This document shows, piece by piece, positions 25,616-34,464 of a DNA stretch of 35,298 bases; positions within the stretch are counted from its first letter, which is position 1, and each line of letters starts with the position of its first letter. Below the pieces are notes generated by a model, which had not been told where the DNA came from, did not search any database, and worked only from the letters and a program-made list of their open reading frames with translations. The stretch comes from Candidatus Gemmiger avistercoris (GTDB lineage: Bacteria; Bacillota; Clostridia; Oscillospirales; Ruminococcaceae): positions 1 through 35,298 of the forward strand of contig DXBF01000013.1 of assembly GCA_019116705.1 (NCBI GenBank), read 5' to 3'. The position numbers and the translations under genes are program-made.

Positions 25616-26791
25616 ATGCAACGTGTAGAATGGTCAGCGCGCCTGGACGCGCTGGTCGTGTTCCGCGGCCTGCTGGACGCGCCTCTGGTACAGGCCCTGC
25701 GGGCGGCGCTGGCCGCCGGGGAACCGGAACTGGGCGGCGCGCTGGCGGCCTTTGAGGCCGCCCTGTTCCGCCGCGGCACCAACTGGACCCGCGCCCTGCT
25801 GGACCTGCTGCTGGAGGATGAGAACCTCTGCCTGCAGGTAGCGGCGGGCGGGGACGCCGGACCCGTACTGGAAAAAGCGCTGACGGAGGAGCTGGATCTC
25901 CTGCAGGCGCTGGGCCGGGCCGGGCTGGACGAGGTGTTCCACGGCGCGCCGGACTACCTGCCCCGCTGGCAGACCGACCCGGAGGCCGACTACCACGCGG
26001 CCTACCAGGCGCGGCGGGCCGCCGTGGGCCGCAAGGGCTACGGCCTCTTTGCCCGGTACCATGTGTTCACGCTGGAGGACGGGCGGCTGACCCCCGTGCG
26101 CTACCCCGACCCCCAGCGCCTGAGCGAACTGCCCGGCTATGAGCGGGAGCGGGAGAAGGTCATCGCCAACACCCGCGCCCTGCTGGAGGGCCGCCCCGCC
26201 AACAACGTGCTGCTGTACGGCGACGCGGGCACCGGCAAATCCAGCACGGTCAAGGCCATCGCCAACGAGTTCGCCGGGGACGGCCTGCGGCTGATCGAGG
26301 TCAAAAAGAACCAGCTGTACCAGATTCCCGCCCTGATGGACGATCTGGCCAAGAACCCGCTGAAGTTCATCCTGTTCATCGACGACCTGAGCTTTGCCGC
26401 CAACGACGACAACTTCGCGGCGCTGAAAGCCATTCTGGAGGGCAGCGTGGGCGGGCGCAGCCACAACGTGGCGGTGTACGCCACCAGCAACCGCCGCCAT
26501 CTGGTGAAGGAATCCATGGCCGACCGCACCGGCGACGACCTGCATGCGGCCGACACCCGCCAGGAACTGATGAGCCTGGCCGCCCGGTTCGGGCTGACCG
26601 TGACCTTCCAGCAGCCGGACAAGGCCCGCTACGACGGCATCCTGCTGGAACTGGCCCGCCAGTACGGCGTGCAGATGCCCAGCGACCAGCTGTTCATGAA
26701 GGGGGCGGCCTTCGCCCTGCGGGCCGGGGGCCGCAGCCCCCGGGTGGCCAAGCAGTTCATCGAGATGCTGGCCGGCGGCGTCAGCGTATAA
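25616..26791 (+). CDS. DUF815-family AAA+ ATPase
   Basis: A 391-residue protein of the DUF815 ATP-binding family. The N-terminal 170 residues are Leu/Ala-rich helices. The ATPase core has Walker A GDAGTGKSS at 202-210, Walker B LFIDDLSF at 253-260, and a sensor-1-like ATSNRRHLV. C-terminal residues form the small helical domain with a sensor-2-like SPRVAKQF. The family is widespread in Clostridia; its role is not established. AAAGGATCG precedes the ATG; a longer in-frame reading upstream is just the antisense of the T-box. It is monocistronic, with its own promoter and terminator. Confidence 0.9.
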   Translation: MQRVEWSARLDALVVFRGLLDAPLVQALRAALAAGEPELGGALAAFEAALFRRGTNWTRALLDLLLEDENLCLQVAAGGDAGPVLEKALTEELDLLQALGRAGLDEVFHGAPDYLPRWQTDPEADYHAAYQARRAAVGRKGYGLFARYHVFTLEDGRLTPVRYPDPQRLSELPGYEREREKVIANTRALLEGRPANNVLLYGDAGTGKSSTVKAIANEFAGDGLRLIEVKKNQLYQIPALMDDLAKNPLKFILFIDDLSFAANDDNFAALKAILEGSVGGRSHNVAVYATSNRRHLVKESMADRTGDDLHAADTRQELMSLAARFGLTVTFQQPDKARYDGILLELARQYGVQMPSDQLFMKGAAFALRAGGRSPRVAKQFIEMLAGGVSV

Positions 26792-26806
26792 CAAATAGAT
26801 CTGCCG

Positions 26807-26834
26807 GGCCGGGGCGCATCCCCGGCCTTTTTTT
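26807..26834 (+). terminator. Terminator of the DUF815 gene
   Basis: Perfect 8-bp stem GGCCGGGG/CCCCGGCC with CGCAT loop and seven Ts, 16 nt after the stop. Convergent ilvA ends just beyond it. Confidence 0.93.
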
Positions 26835-26842
26835 GCTGCCCG

Positions 26843-28048
26843 TCAGACCCGCTCGTTCACCAGGGCGAAGCCCGCCTCGGTCAGGCGCTGCTTGATCTCG
26901 TCGATCTGGGCCATGTTGCGGGTCTCCAGCCCCAGTTTGAGGAAGCAGCTGGTGATGGCCATATTGGTATCGGCCCGGTCGTGGTGCACGCTGATCACGT
27001 TGGCGCCGCAGGCCGAAATGATGTCGCTGACCCGGGTCAGCTGGCCGGGCTTGTCCTCCAGGGCGATCATCAGGTTCACCTTGCGGCCGCTCATGACCAG
27101 GCCGCGGGTGATGACCCGGGAGAGGATGTTCACATCGATGTTGCCGCCCGAGATCAGGCAGACGGTCTTTTTGCCCGCCAGCGGCAGTTTGCCGAAGAGG
27201 GCCGCCGCCACCGGCGTGGCGCCCGCGCCCTCGGCCACCAGCTTCTGGTTTTCCATCAGCGAGAGGATGGCCGCGGCGATCTCGTCCTCGCTGACGGTCA
27301 CGATGTCGTCCACATAGGACTCCGCCATCTGGAAGGTGATCTCGCCGGGGGTCTTGACGGCGATGCCGTCGGCAAAGGTGTCCACCCTGTCCAGTGTCTG
27401 GTACTGCCCGGCGTGGAAGGCCCGCTCCATGCTGGCGGCCCCCGCCGCCTGCACGCCGTAGACCTTGACCTCGGGGCGCAGGCTCTTGATGGCGAAGGCC
27501 ACGCCGGAGATCAGCCCCCCGCCGCCCACCGGCACGATCACCGCGTCCACGTCGGGCAGCTGGTCCAGGATCTCCAGCCCGATGGTGCCCTGCCCCGCAA
27601 TGACCCGTTCGTCGTCGTAGGGGTGGATGAAGGTCATGCCCGTCTGCTGCTGCAGTTCCACCGCCCGGTCGTGGGCGTCGTCGTAGGTGCCCTTGACCAG
27701 TTCTACCTCGGCCCCCAGGCGCTTGGTGCTCTCCACCTTCATGATGGGCGCGCCGTCGGGCATGCAGACCACGCTGCGGATCCCCATGCGGGTGGCCGCC
27801 AGCGCCACGCCCTGGGCGTGGTTGCCCGCCGAACAGGCGATGACGCCTTTGGCCCGCTCCTCCGCCGTGAGCTGGCTGATCTTATAGTAGGCCCCCCGCA
27901 CCTTGAAGCTGCCGGTCACCTGCAGGTTCTCGGTCTTGAGGTAGAGGTCGGTGTCGGGGCACAGGTGGGGCGCCGCGATCAGGTCGGTCTTGCGAGCCAC
28001 CTGTTTGAGGATGAATTTTGCGTGGTAGATCTTGTCCAGTGTCAGCAT
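26843..28048 (-). CDS. ilvA: Threonine ammonia-lyase with ACT domain
   Basis: A 401-residue PLP enzyme deaminating threonine to 2-ketobutyrate, the entry to isoleucine synthesis. The PLP Lys lies in GSFKVRGAYYK near residue 49, the phosphate loop is VGGGGLISG, and SGGNID is near 304. One C-terminal ACT domain (330-401, starting LMIALEDKPGQLTRVSDI) marks the 400-residue form, which is shared by biosynthetic IlvA and catabolic TdcB-type enzymes. GGGGAG precedes the ATG. Proximity to the ilv operon favours a biosynthetic role. Transcription starts from a promoter at 28143-28171, giving a leader of about 85 nt with a strong hairpin at 28082-28106. Confidence 0.93.
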   Translation of the reverse strand: MLTLDKIYHAKFILKQVARKTDLIAAPHLCPDTDLYLKTENLQVTGSFKVRGAYYKISQLTAEERAKGVIACSAGNHAQGVALAATRMGIRSVVCMPDGAPIMKVESTKRLGAEVELVKGTYDDAHDRAVELQQQTGMTFIHPYDDERVIAGQGTIGLEILDQLPDVDAVIVPVGGGGLISGVAFAIKSLRPEVKVYGVQAAGAASMERAFHAGQYQTLDRVDTFADGIAVKTPGEITFQMAESYVDDIVTVSEDEIAAAILSLMENQKLVAEGAGATPVAAALFGKLPLAGKKTVCLISGGNIDVNILSRVITRGLVMSGRKVNLMIALEDKPGQLTRVSDIISACGANVISVHHDRADTNMAITSCFLKLGLETRNMAQIDEIKQRLTEAGFALVNERV

Positions 28049-28081
28049 GGGCTGCTCCCCTTTCGTCGCGCCAAACAGTAC

Positions 28082-28106
28082 AGCCCGGCCCTGTGCGGGC
28101 CGGGCT
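28082..28106 (-). other. GC-rich hairpin in the ilvA leader
   Basis: Perfect 10-bp arms AGCCCGGCCC/GGGCCGGGCT around 5 nt, between the ilvA promoter and its ribosome site. No T run follows on the minus strand, so it is not a normal terminator in that direction. It may stabilise the RNA or be a remnant of an attenuator. Confidence 0.5.
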
Positions 28107-28142
28107 TTGGACCGCTTCGCTGCGGGCCGTGGCGTATGTCCG

Positions 28143-28171
28143 ATTATAGTTGAGAATATCTAATTTGTAAA
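28143..28171 (-). promoter_or_regulatory. ilvA promoter
   Basis: -35 TTTACA (28171-28166), 17-bp spacer, -10 TATAAT (28148-28143) on the minus strand. Confidence 0.88.
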
Positions 28172-28186
28172 GTGAAAAATTTTCAC
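28172..28186. promoter_or_regulatory. 15-bp palindrome adjoining the ilvA -35
   Basis: GTGAAAA-A-TTTTCAC, perfect 7-bp arms around one base, touching the -35 of ilvA. It is AT-rich in a GC-rich genome and well placed for a repressor or activator, possibly a global nutrient regulator. It does not match the CodY box in order of half-sites. Confidence 0.55.
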
Positions 28187-28257
28187 CTTATTTCCCATTG
28201 GATGTTTTGTACAAATATCACTATGTATTTTTGTGCATTTTTACACTCGCCTTTTCT

Positions 28258-28286
28258 TTGCCAAGCAACAAATAATGCGCTATAAT
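28258..28286 (+). promoter_or_regulatory. kduI-kduD promoter
   Basis: -35 TTGCCA (28258-28263), 17-bp spacer, -10 TATAAT (28281-28286). A TTTGTACAAA palindrome lies upstream at 28206-28215 and could bind a regulator. Confidence 0.88.
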
Positions 28287-28353
28287 AGAATTAACTTTGC
28301 AAGACAAGCTGTTTTCAGAACGATCTTGCTGAAATTTTAGGAGGAAAACCATT

Positions 28354-29199
28354 ATGGACATCCGTTATTCCTGCAACCAGCGCGACTTCAAGCGTTACAC
28401 CACGGAGGAAACGCGCGACGAGTTCCTGATCACCGGCCTGTACAAGGCGGATGAGGTCGTCGCGGTCTACAGCCACGTGGACCGTATGGTGACGCTGGGC
28501 TGCATGCCGGTGCATGAGGAAGTCTCCATCGACAAGGGCATCGACGTGTGGGCCAACTTCGGCACCCATTATTTCCTGGAGCGGCGCGAGATCGGCCTGT
28601 TCAACATCGGCGAGGGCGCCGGCACGGTCACGGCTGACGGCGTTTCCTACCATATGAATTACAAGGACTGCCTCTACATCACCCAGGGCACCAAGACCGT
28701 CACCTTCCAGAGCGACGATCCGGCCCACCCGGCCAAGTTCTACATGGTCTCCGCCCCGGCGCACTGCAGCTACGAGACCAAGCTCATCACCATCGACGAG
28801 GCTGCCAAGCGCCCCCTGGGCTCCCTGGAAGGCTGCAACAAGCGCACCATCAACCAGTTTATCCACCCCAGCGTGCTCAAGACCTGCCAGCTCTCCATGG
28901 GCATGACCTGCCTGGAGCCCGGCAGCAACTGGAACACCATGCCCAGCCACACCCATGAACGCCGCATGGAGATCTACACCTACTTCGAGATTCCCGAAGG
29001 TCAGGTGGTCTTCCACATGATGGGCGAGCCCACCCAGACCCGCCACATCGTCATGCACAACTACGACGCGGTCATCAGCCCGTCCTGGAGCATCCACAGC
29101 GGCGTGGGCACGTCCAACTACACCTTTATCTGGGCCATGGGCGGCGAAAACATGGAATTCGACGACATGGACAACATCAACACCCCCGATCTGCGGTAA
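28354..29199 (+). CDS. kduI: 5-dehydro-4-deoxy-D-glucuronate isomerase
   Basis: A 281-residue double cupin that converts 4-deoxy-L-threo-5-hexosulose uronate, made by lyase cleavage of pectin or glycosaminoglycans, to 2,5-diketo-3-deoxygluconate. The zinc site is visible in PSHTHERRMEIYTYFE (two His and a Glu) with a later His in SWSIHSGVGTSNY. The N-terminal part has the family segment FGTHYFLERREIGLFNIG. TAGGAGG lies 9 nt before the ATG. The length matches the family. It is followed by kduD 72 nt later in one operon. No lyase or transporter lies next to it here. Confidence 0.96.
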   Translation: MDIRYSCNQRDFKRYTTEETRDEFLITGLYKADEVVAVYSHVDRMVTLGCMPVHEEVSIDKGIDVWANFGTHYFLERREIGLFNIGEGAGTVTADGVSYHMNYKDCLYITQGTKTVTFQSDDPAHPAKFYMVSAPAHCSYETKLITIDEAAKRPLGSLEGCNKRTINQFIHPSVLKTCQLSMGMTCLEPGSNWNTMPSHTHERRMEIYTYFEIPEGQVVFHMMGEPTQTRHIVMHNYDAVISPSWSIHSGVGTSNYTFIWAMGGENMEFDDMDNINTPDLR

Positions 29200-29271
29200 G
29201 CACAGATCCCCAGGAATCCCGCGCCCTGCGGCGCTGCGGATAAAACCACAAGTACATGGAGGTTTTGCACA

Positions 29272-30081
29272 ATGTCTGTTTGCACCCCGAAATCTTTTGA
29301 TCTGACCGGCAAGGTCGCCCTGATCACCGGCGCTTCCTACGGCATCGGCTTTGCCATCGCCACCGCGATGGCCAACTGCGGCGCCACCATCGTTTTCAAC
29401 GACATCAAGCAGGAACTGGTGGACAAGGGCCTGGCCGCCTACAAAGAGGCCGGCATCGACGCCCACGGCTACGTCTGCGACGTCACCGATGAGGACGCCG
29501 TGAACGCTCTGGTCAAGAAAGTGACCGAGGAAGTGGGCCACATCAACATCCTGGTCAACAACGCCGGTATCATCAAGCGCATCCCCATGTGCGAGATGAG
29601 CGCCGCCCAGTTCCGCCAGGTCATCGACGTGGACCTGAACGCCCCCTTCATCGTGGCCAAGGCCGTCATCCCCGACATGATCGAGCAGGGCGGCGGCAAG
29701 ATCATCAACATCTGCTCCATGATGAGCGAACTGGGCCGCGAGACGGTCTCCGCCTACGCTGCTGCCAAGGGCGGCCTGAAGATGCTGACCAAGAACATCG
29801 CTTCCGAGTACGGCGAGTACAACATCCAGTGCAACGGCATCGGCCCCGGCTACATCGCCACCCCGCAGACCGCGCCGCTGCGCGAACTGCAGCCCGACGG
29901 CAGCCGTCATCCCTTCGACCAGTTCATCGTCTCCAAGACGCCGGCCGGCCGCTGGGGCGAGGCCAGCGACCTGGGCGGCCCCGCCGTGTTCCTGGCTTCC
30001 GAGGCTTCGAACTTTGTCAACGGCCTGGTCCTCTACGTCGACGGCGGCATCCTCGCCTACATCGGCAAGCAGCCCGGCTGA
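29272..30081 (+). CDS. kduD: 2-dehydro-3-deoxy-D-gluconate 5-dehydrogenase (SDR)
   Basis: A 269-residue short-chain dehydrogenase that reduces 2,5-diketo-3-deoxygluconate to 2-keto-3-deoxygluconate, the step after KduI. The cofactor motif is TGASYGIG at 19-26, NNAG near 95, the catalytic Ser in ICSMMSE, and YAAAK with Tyr and Lys. The C-terminal GPGYIATPQT and the FLASEASNFVNG segment fit the classical SDR and KduD/gluconate dehydrogenase group. Pairing with kduI settles the choice between those two. AGG-type ribosome site upstream (ACATGGAGG). Confidence 0.93.
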   Translation: MSVCTPKSFDLTGKVALITGASYGIGFAIATAMANCGATIVFNDIKQELVDKGLAAYKEAGIDAHGYVCDVTDEDAVNALVKKVTEEVGHINILVNNAGIIKRIPMCEMSAAQFRQVIDVDLNAPFIVAKAVIPDMIEQGGGKIINICSMMSELGRETVSAYAAAKGGLKMLTKNIASEYGEYNIQCNGIGPGYIATPQTAPLRELQPDGSRHPFDQFIVSKTPAGRWGEASDLGGPAVFLASEASNFVNGLVLYVDGGILAYIGKQPG

Positions 30082-30121
30082 TTGAACCCGGAACTGCACA
30101 GCTGAATAAGCATTGAATCAA

Positions 30122-30162
30122 CAACACCCCCGCCTGTTCACTGAACAGGCGGGGGGGGTTGT
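30122..30162 (+). terminator. Terminator after kduD
   Basis: A 14-bp perfect stem (30127-30140/30142-30155) with extension of the arms by ACAAC/GTTGT. The following T content is low. Confidence 0.7.
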
Positions 30163-30225
30163 CTATGATAGGTCTTTGTATGTTTGCTCTCTGTTTGATT
30201 GGCGGTTGTGCGCTTGGCGCACCCT

Positions 30226-30499
30226 GTAGGGGCGGATGCTCGCATCCGCCCGGGGTGTTCGCGGCGCCGCAAGGCCCCGCGGGCGGGATGAATCCCGCCC
30301 CTACGCATGATGGTTCGGTTCACCGCTACCCGGTGGGATTATAACCTGGTCTACCGCCATTCGTAGGGGCGGGCATTGCCCGCCCGCGGATGTTTGCGGC
30401 GGGGCGGTCGTAACGGGATGGCGACATCGCTCGCCCTGCCCGTAGGGCGGGATGCCCTCATCCCGCCCCTACGCATGGTGGTTTGGTTCACCACCACCC
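30226..30499. repeat. Tandem GC-rich palindromic repeat, two units
   Basis: Unit A is 30226-30331, unit B 30362-30499. Each begins GTAGGGGCGG with an inverted repeat (GGCGGATG/CATCCGCC; GGGCGGGCA/TGCCCGCCC). Each ends with a GGGCGGGAT/ATCCCGCCC palindrome, then CCCCTACGCATG and a TGGTT(C/T)GGTTCACC tail. This style of REP-like repeat is common between genes in gut Firmicutes. It fills the 440-bp gap between kduD and manC; no gene is seen there. Confidence 0.85.
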
Positions 30500-30520
30500 A
30501 AAATGTCCGCAGCCGCTTCT

Positions 30521-31834
30521 TTACAGCTCAAACTTCGTCTTATCCGCCACGTCGATCTCGTCGCCGATCTGGACTTCGACGGCCTGGATCCGGCTGTCGG
30601 CAATCAGGGTGTGTTTGACGCCGGCCGGCATCGTGACGACATCGCCGGGGCGCACGGGGCGCTCCTCGCCGTCGATGATGGTGCGGCCCATGCCGGCCAC
30701 AATCGTCCAGACCTCATCCCGGTGCTCGTGGCTGTGGTAGGCCAGGCGATGGCCGGGGTTGAGCAGGATACGGATTGTCGTGGCTTCGGGCTGGACATCC
30801 AAAATCGTGAAGGAACCCCAACTCTTTTCGGCAAACCGGGCTTCGCCCTCAACCTGCTCGACAAACGGCTTGATGTGGCTGGAGCGATCCTTGGACGAAA
30901 CCAGGATGCCGTCGCTGGAAGCCGCAATGACCATATCTTCACAGCCCATGCAGATCAGCGGAATGTTGAGCTGGTTGACCGCGTTGGTTCCGCGGCAGGT
31001 TTCGTCCAGCATGACCTTGCCGATCGTCGGCTCGCTCATCACTTCGCAGAAGGTGTTCCAGGTGCCGACATCCTTCCACTGCCCGGCATAGCGGATCACC
31101 GCAATATCGGGTTCGTTTTCGGCAACCGCATAGTCAAAGCTGATCCGCTTCTGCAGCGCATAGTTGGCCTGCAGATCAGCAAAGCGGCGGAAATCCAGCT
31201 GCTTGTGGCCCGCGCGCAGCAGGTAGCCAAGCTTGAAGGCGAAGACGCCGCCGTTCCACAGCGCGCCGCGCGCGATATAGGCCGCGGCGGTAGCCTCGTC
31301 CGGCTTTTCCTTAAAGCTCGAAACTTTGCTGACGGCCTCTTTCGCTTTCGGTATGATGTACCCGAACTTGGAGCTCGGGTAGGTCGGCTCAATGCCCATC
31401 AGGGTCAGGTTGGCAGCGTCAGGCCGGCCGGCCAGCGCGGCCATCTGGCGCACGGCGGCAAAGTAGCTGTCATCCACATACGGGTCAACCGGGCAGACGA
31501 CAACCGGCTCTTCAGGCCGGACATTCTGCACATCGGCCAGGTAGGCACAGGCGAGCACGATCGCCGGGAAGGTATCCCGCCGGCAGGGTTCGACACAGAT
31601 TGCCACCTTGCCGCCGAGCTGGTTCTTGATCGTGCTGACCTGCCGCTTGCCGGTGGCCACCACAATGTTGGCGGCGGGGTCGGCCGTTTTGATCTGGCGG
31701 TAGACCCGCTGCACCATACTCTCCTGGCCGCCGTCCGGCGCTTTAAGCAGCGGCACAAACTGTTTGGAGCGGATTGAGTTGGACAGCGGCCAAAGGCGCT
31801 GCCCGCTGCCGCCTGAAAGCAGAATGATGTTCAT
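30521..31834 (-). CDS. manC: Mannose-1-phosphate guanylyltransferase with cupin isomerase domain
   Basis: A 437-residue enzyme that makes GDP-mannose from mannose 1-phosphate and GTP. The nucleotidyltransferase signature GGSGQRLWPLSNSIRSKQF is at residues 8-26, with VVCPVDPYV as the metal segment and FKEKPD as the substrate Lys region. A C-terminal cupin (about 345-437, HSHEHRDEVWTIVAG) resembles type II phosphomannose isomerase, so it may also interconvert mannose 6-phosphate and fructose 6-phosphate. It follows fcl by 33 nt and supplies the GDP-mannose used by Gmd and Fcl. It is the last gene of gmd-fcl-manC. Confidence 0.93.
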   Translation of the reverse strand: MNIILLSGGSGQRLWPLSNSIRSKQFVPLLKAPDGGQESMVQRVYRQIKTADPAANIVVATGKRQVSTIKNQLGGKVAICVEPCRRDTFPAIVLACAYLADVQNVRPEEPVVVCPVDPYVDDSYFAAVRQMAALAGRPDAANLTLMGIEPTYPSSKFGYIIPKAKEAVSKVSSFKEKPDEATAAAYIARGALWNGGVFAFKLGYLLRAGHKQLDFRRFADLQANYALQKRISFDYAVAENEPDIAVIRYAGQWKDVGTWNTFCEVMSEPTIGKVMLDETCRGTNAVNQLNIPLICMGCEDMVIAASSDGILVSSKDRSSHIKPFVEQVEGEARFAEKSWGSFTILDVQPEATTIRILLNPGHRLAYHSHEHRDEVWTIVAGMGRTIIDGEERPVRPGDVVTMPAGVKHTLIADSRIQAVEVQIGDEIDVADKTKFEL

Positions 31835-31867
31835 GGGTATTCCCCCTTTTCGTTCGGGGCCGCCGGC

Positions 31868-32812
31868 TTACCGCTCGGCGCGCATCGGGTTGTGCAAAAA
31901 GTCTTCGTAGGTCAGGCGGATGCCCTCCTCGAGCTCGGTCTTGTACGTCCAGCCGAGCGCCGTCGCCTTGCTCACGTCGAGCAGCTTGCGCGGGGTGCCG
32001 TTCGGCTTCGAGGTATCCCAGCGGATTTCACCGGTGTAGCCGACAACCTTGGCGACAAGCTCGGTCAGTTCCTTGATTGTCAGCTCCTTGCCGGTGCCGG
32101 CGTTGACCGTCTCATTGCCGGAGTAGTGGTTCATCAAAAAGACGCAGAGGTTCGCGAGGTCGTCCACATAGAGGAACTCCCGCAGCGGGCTGCCGTCGCC
32201 CCAGCAGGTCACGCTGGGCAGGCCCTGCTCCTTTGCCTCGTGGAAGCGGCGGATCAGCGCCGGCAGCACATGGCTGTGGGTCGGGTGGTAGTTGTCGTTC
32301 GGGCCGTAGAGGTTGGTCGGCATCACGCTGATGTAGTCGGTGCCGTACTGGCGGTTGAGGTACTCGCAATATTTAAGGCCCGAAATTTTCGCGAGCGCGT
32401 AGGCTTCGTTGGTTTTTTCAAGCGCCGAAGTCAGCAGGCAGTCCTCCTTCATCGGCTGGGGGGCCAGGCGCGGGTAGATGCAGGAGGAGCCGAGAAATTC
32501 GAGTTTTTTGCAGCCGTTCTGCCAGGCCGCGTGGATGACGTTCATCTCGAGGATCATGTTGTCGTACATGAAATCGGCCAGCGCCTCGTTGTTCGCGACG
32601 ATGCCGCCGACCTTGGCGGCCGCGAGAAAGACGTATTCCGGCTTTTCTTCGGCAAAAAAAGCTTCGACCGCGTCCTGCCGGCAGAGGTCAAGCTCTTTGT
32701 GGGTGCGGGTGATGATGTTTGTGTAGCCCTGGCGCTCGAGCTCCCGCACAATCGCCGAGCCCACCATGCCGCGGTGGCCGGCCACATAAATTTTCGCATT
32801 TTTCTCCATCAT
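31868..32812 (-). CDS. fcl: GDP-L-fucose synthase
   Basis: A 314-residue SDR epimerase-reductase that turns GDP-4-keto-6-deoxymannose into GDP-L-fucose with NADPH. The cofactor motif is [10 protein letters not shown] at 13-22. Catalytic residues are in GSSCIYP (Ser-Cys) and the Tyr/Lys of [26 protein letters not shown] follows. ATG 32812 is preferred (GAGG about 9 nt upstream); the longer reading crosses repeat copy 4. It lies downstream of gmd, separated by 311 bp holding that repeat. Confidence 0.96.
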   Translation of the reverse strand: MMEKNAKIYVAGHRGMVGSAIVRELERQGYTNIITRTHKELDLCRQDAVEAFFAEEKPEYVFLAAAKVGGIVANNEALADFMYDNMILEMNVIHAAWQNGCKKLEFLGSSCIYPRLAPQPMKEDCLLTSALEKTNEAYALAKISGLKYCEYLNRQYGTDYISVMPTNLYGPNDNYHPTHSHVLPALIRRFHEAKEQGLPSVTCWGDGSPLREFLYVDDLANLCVFLMNHYSGNETVNAGTGKELTIKELTELVAKVVGYTGEIRWDTSKPNGTPRKLLDVSKATALGWTYKTELEEGIRLTYEDFLHNPMRAER

Positions 32813-32865
32813 AACAGATTGCCTCGTTTCTGACCTTACAAGTAAATACCTAAAATCCAAAATCC

Positions 32866-33105
32866 GTCGCCATCTGCGGACACGCGCTGACGACGGCGAC
32901 ACCGACAGGGAAATTTTGCCCAAAATTGTGTGCGAGGAACGAAGTGACGAGTGCGCGGTTTTGGGTAAAATTTTGTCGAAGGGGATACACAAGGGGAAAT
33001 AGACGCGTTAGGCGAAGCCGGTCTCCGGCCTAAGAGCCGGGCCTGAGGCCCGGTTGGCCTCCGACACGCCGCTGCGGCGGCAGTGCGCGGCTGTTGCCCC
33101 TTGTG
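32866..33105 (+). repeat. Structured intergenic element, copy 4 (variant form)
   Basis: Lies between gmd and fcl. P1: 32866-32875/32891-32900 with two mismatches and a changed loop (ACACGCG). P2: 32911-32925/32959-32973, 15 bp with one G-T; the inner hairpin is lost (GGAACGAAGTGACG). P3: CACAAGGGG/CCCCTTGTG at its base (32988-33002/33091-33105), where copies 1-3 have AAAGGGG/CCCCTTT. The P3 loop is expanded to about 88 nt with further GC hairpins. The 120-nt module is absent. Confidence 0.82.
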
Positions 33106-33123
33106 AAGCCGAATTTATTCGGC

Positions 33124-34212
33124 TTACTTCACGACGCCTTTTTCGAGGTATTCTTCGAGGTTGCAGCGGATATGCTCCTCGGCACGCTCAACAGCGACCT
33201 TGCGCATATCATGTTCAACCATAATCCGCACAAGCTCTTCAAAGCTTGTCTTGGTCGGGTTCCAGCCGAGTTCCCGCTTGGCCTTGGTCGGGTCGCCCCA
33301 GAGGTTGACGACGTCGGTCGGGCGGTAGAAGTCGGGGCTGACCTCGATGAGAACCTTGCCGGTCGCCTTGTCGATGCCCTTTTCGTCCAGCCCTTCGCCG
33401 GTAAACGCAAGCTCGATGCCGACGTTGCGGAAGGCGAGCTGGCAAAATTCCCGCACCGAATGCTGCTCGCCGGTCGCGATGACGAAATCTTCCGGCTTGT
33501 CGTTCTGCAAAATCAGCCACATACACTCGACATAATCCTTCGCGTAGCCCCAGTCGCGCAGGCTCGAAAGGTTGCCCAGATACAGCTTATCCTGCTTGCC
33601 CTGCTTGATGCGGGCGGCGGCGAGGGTGATCTTGCGGGTGACGAAGGTCTCGCCCCGGCGCTCGGATTCATGGTTGAAGAGGATGCCGGAGCAGCAGAAC
33701 ATCCCGTAGGCTTCGCGGTATTCCTTGGTGATCCAGAAGCCGTACTGCTTGGCGACGGCGTAGGGGCTGTAGGGGTGGAAGGGGGTGTTCTCGTTCTGGG
33801 GCACTTCCTCGACCTTGCCGTAGAGCTCGGAGGTCGAAGCCTGGTAAATGCGGCAGGTCTTGGCCAAGCCGCACAGCCGCACAGCCTCGAGCACCCGCAG
33901 CACGCCGACCGCATCGACGTCGGCCGTGAACTCCGGCACGTCGAAGCTGACCTGGACATGGCTCTGGGCCGCGAGGTTGTAAATTTCATCCGGCCGCACA
34001 CTGCCGATGACCGCAACCAGACTCATCGAATCGCCGAGGTCGCCGAAATGCAGGTGGAAGCGGGGGTTGCCCTCAAGATGGGCGATTCGCTCGCGGTAAT
34101 CGACCGAGGAACGCCGGATGATGCCGTGGACTTCGTAGCCCTTTTCGAGCAGAAACTCGGACAGGTAGGACCCGTCCTGGCCGGTGATGCCGGTGATGAG
34201 CGCCTTTTTCAT
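33124..34212 (-). CDS. gmd: GDP-mannose 4,6-dehydratase
   Basis: A 362-residue SDR that oxidises and dehydrates GDP-mannose to GDP-4-keto-6-deoxymannose, the first step to GDP-L-fucose. The NADP motif is [19 protein letters not shown] at 8-26, and the RR of GIIRRSS contacts NADP phosphate. The catalytic triad region has STSELYG with Thr/Ser-Glu and [27 protein letters not shown] is the family GDP-binding segment. AAGGAG lies 6 nt before ATG 34212; the long upstream reading is rejected because it is antisense to the AraC-type gene. It is first in gmd-fcl-manC. Confidence 0.97.
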   Translation of the reverse strand: MKKALITGITGQDGSYLSEFLLEKGYEVHGIIRRSSVDYRERIAHLEGNPRFHLHFGDLGDSMSLVAVIGSVRPDEIYNLAAQSHVQVSFDVPEFTADVDAVGVLRVLEAVRLCGLAKTCRIYQASTSELYGKVEEVPQNENTPFHPYSPYAVAKQYGFWITKEYREAYGMFCCSGILFNHESERRGETFVTRKITLAAARIKQGKQDKLYLGNLSSLRDWGYAKDYVECMWLILQNDKPEDFVIATGEQHSVREFCQLAFRNVGIELAFTGEGLDEKGIDKATGKVLIEVSPDFYRPTDVVNLWGDPTKAKRELGWNPTKTSFEELVRIMVEHDMRKVAVERAEEHIRCNLEEYLEKGVVK

Positions 34213-34360
34213 ACAAAACTCCTTACACAACCTTACAAAAGGCATTTTTGACCATTCTTGCCGGGCGTTGCCGGCGGTGCCGGTTCGCCGCTTTGCCGTG
34301 CAGGGCTGGCAGCGGGCCGGGGCTTTTGCCGCAAAACCGCTTGCAAACGCCTTGTTTTTC

Positions 34361-34389
34361 AGTATAATGGTTTTATATCCCTGTTGCAA
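34361..34389 (-). promoter_or_regulatory. Promoter of gmd-fcl-manC
   Basis: -35 TTGCAA (34389-34384), 17-bp spacer, -10 TATACT (34366-34361) on the minus strand. A leader of about 145 nt separates it from gmd; I see no known riboswitch in it. Confidence 0.85.
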
Positions 34390-34464
34390 GGCATAATGTT
34401 GCCAAAGAATTTGCACAATCTTGCGGTCGCCTGTCCGCCACATCCATCCCGAAGGAGGCCCCCG

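Noticed and set aside
28082-28106. Terminator for ilvA transcription
   Set aside because: The stem is strong, but no T run follows in the direction of ilvA. It is kept only as a leader hairpin.
30226-30499. CRISPR-like array
   Set aside because: There are only two units of unequal length, internally palindromic and without regular short spacers. No cas genes are present.
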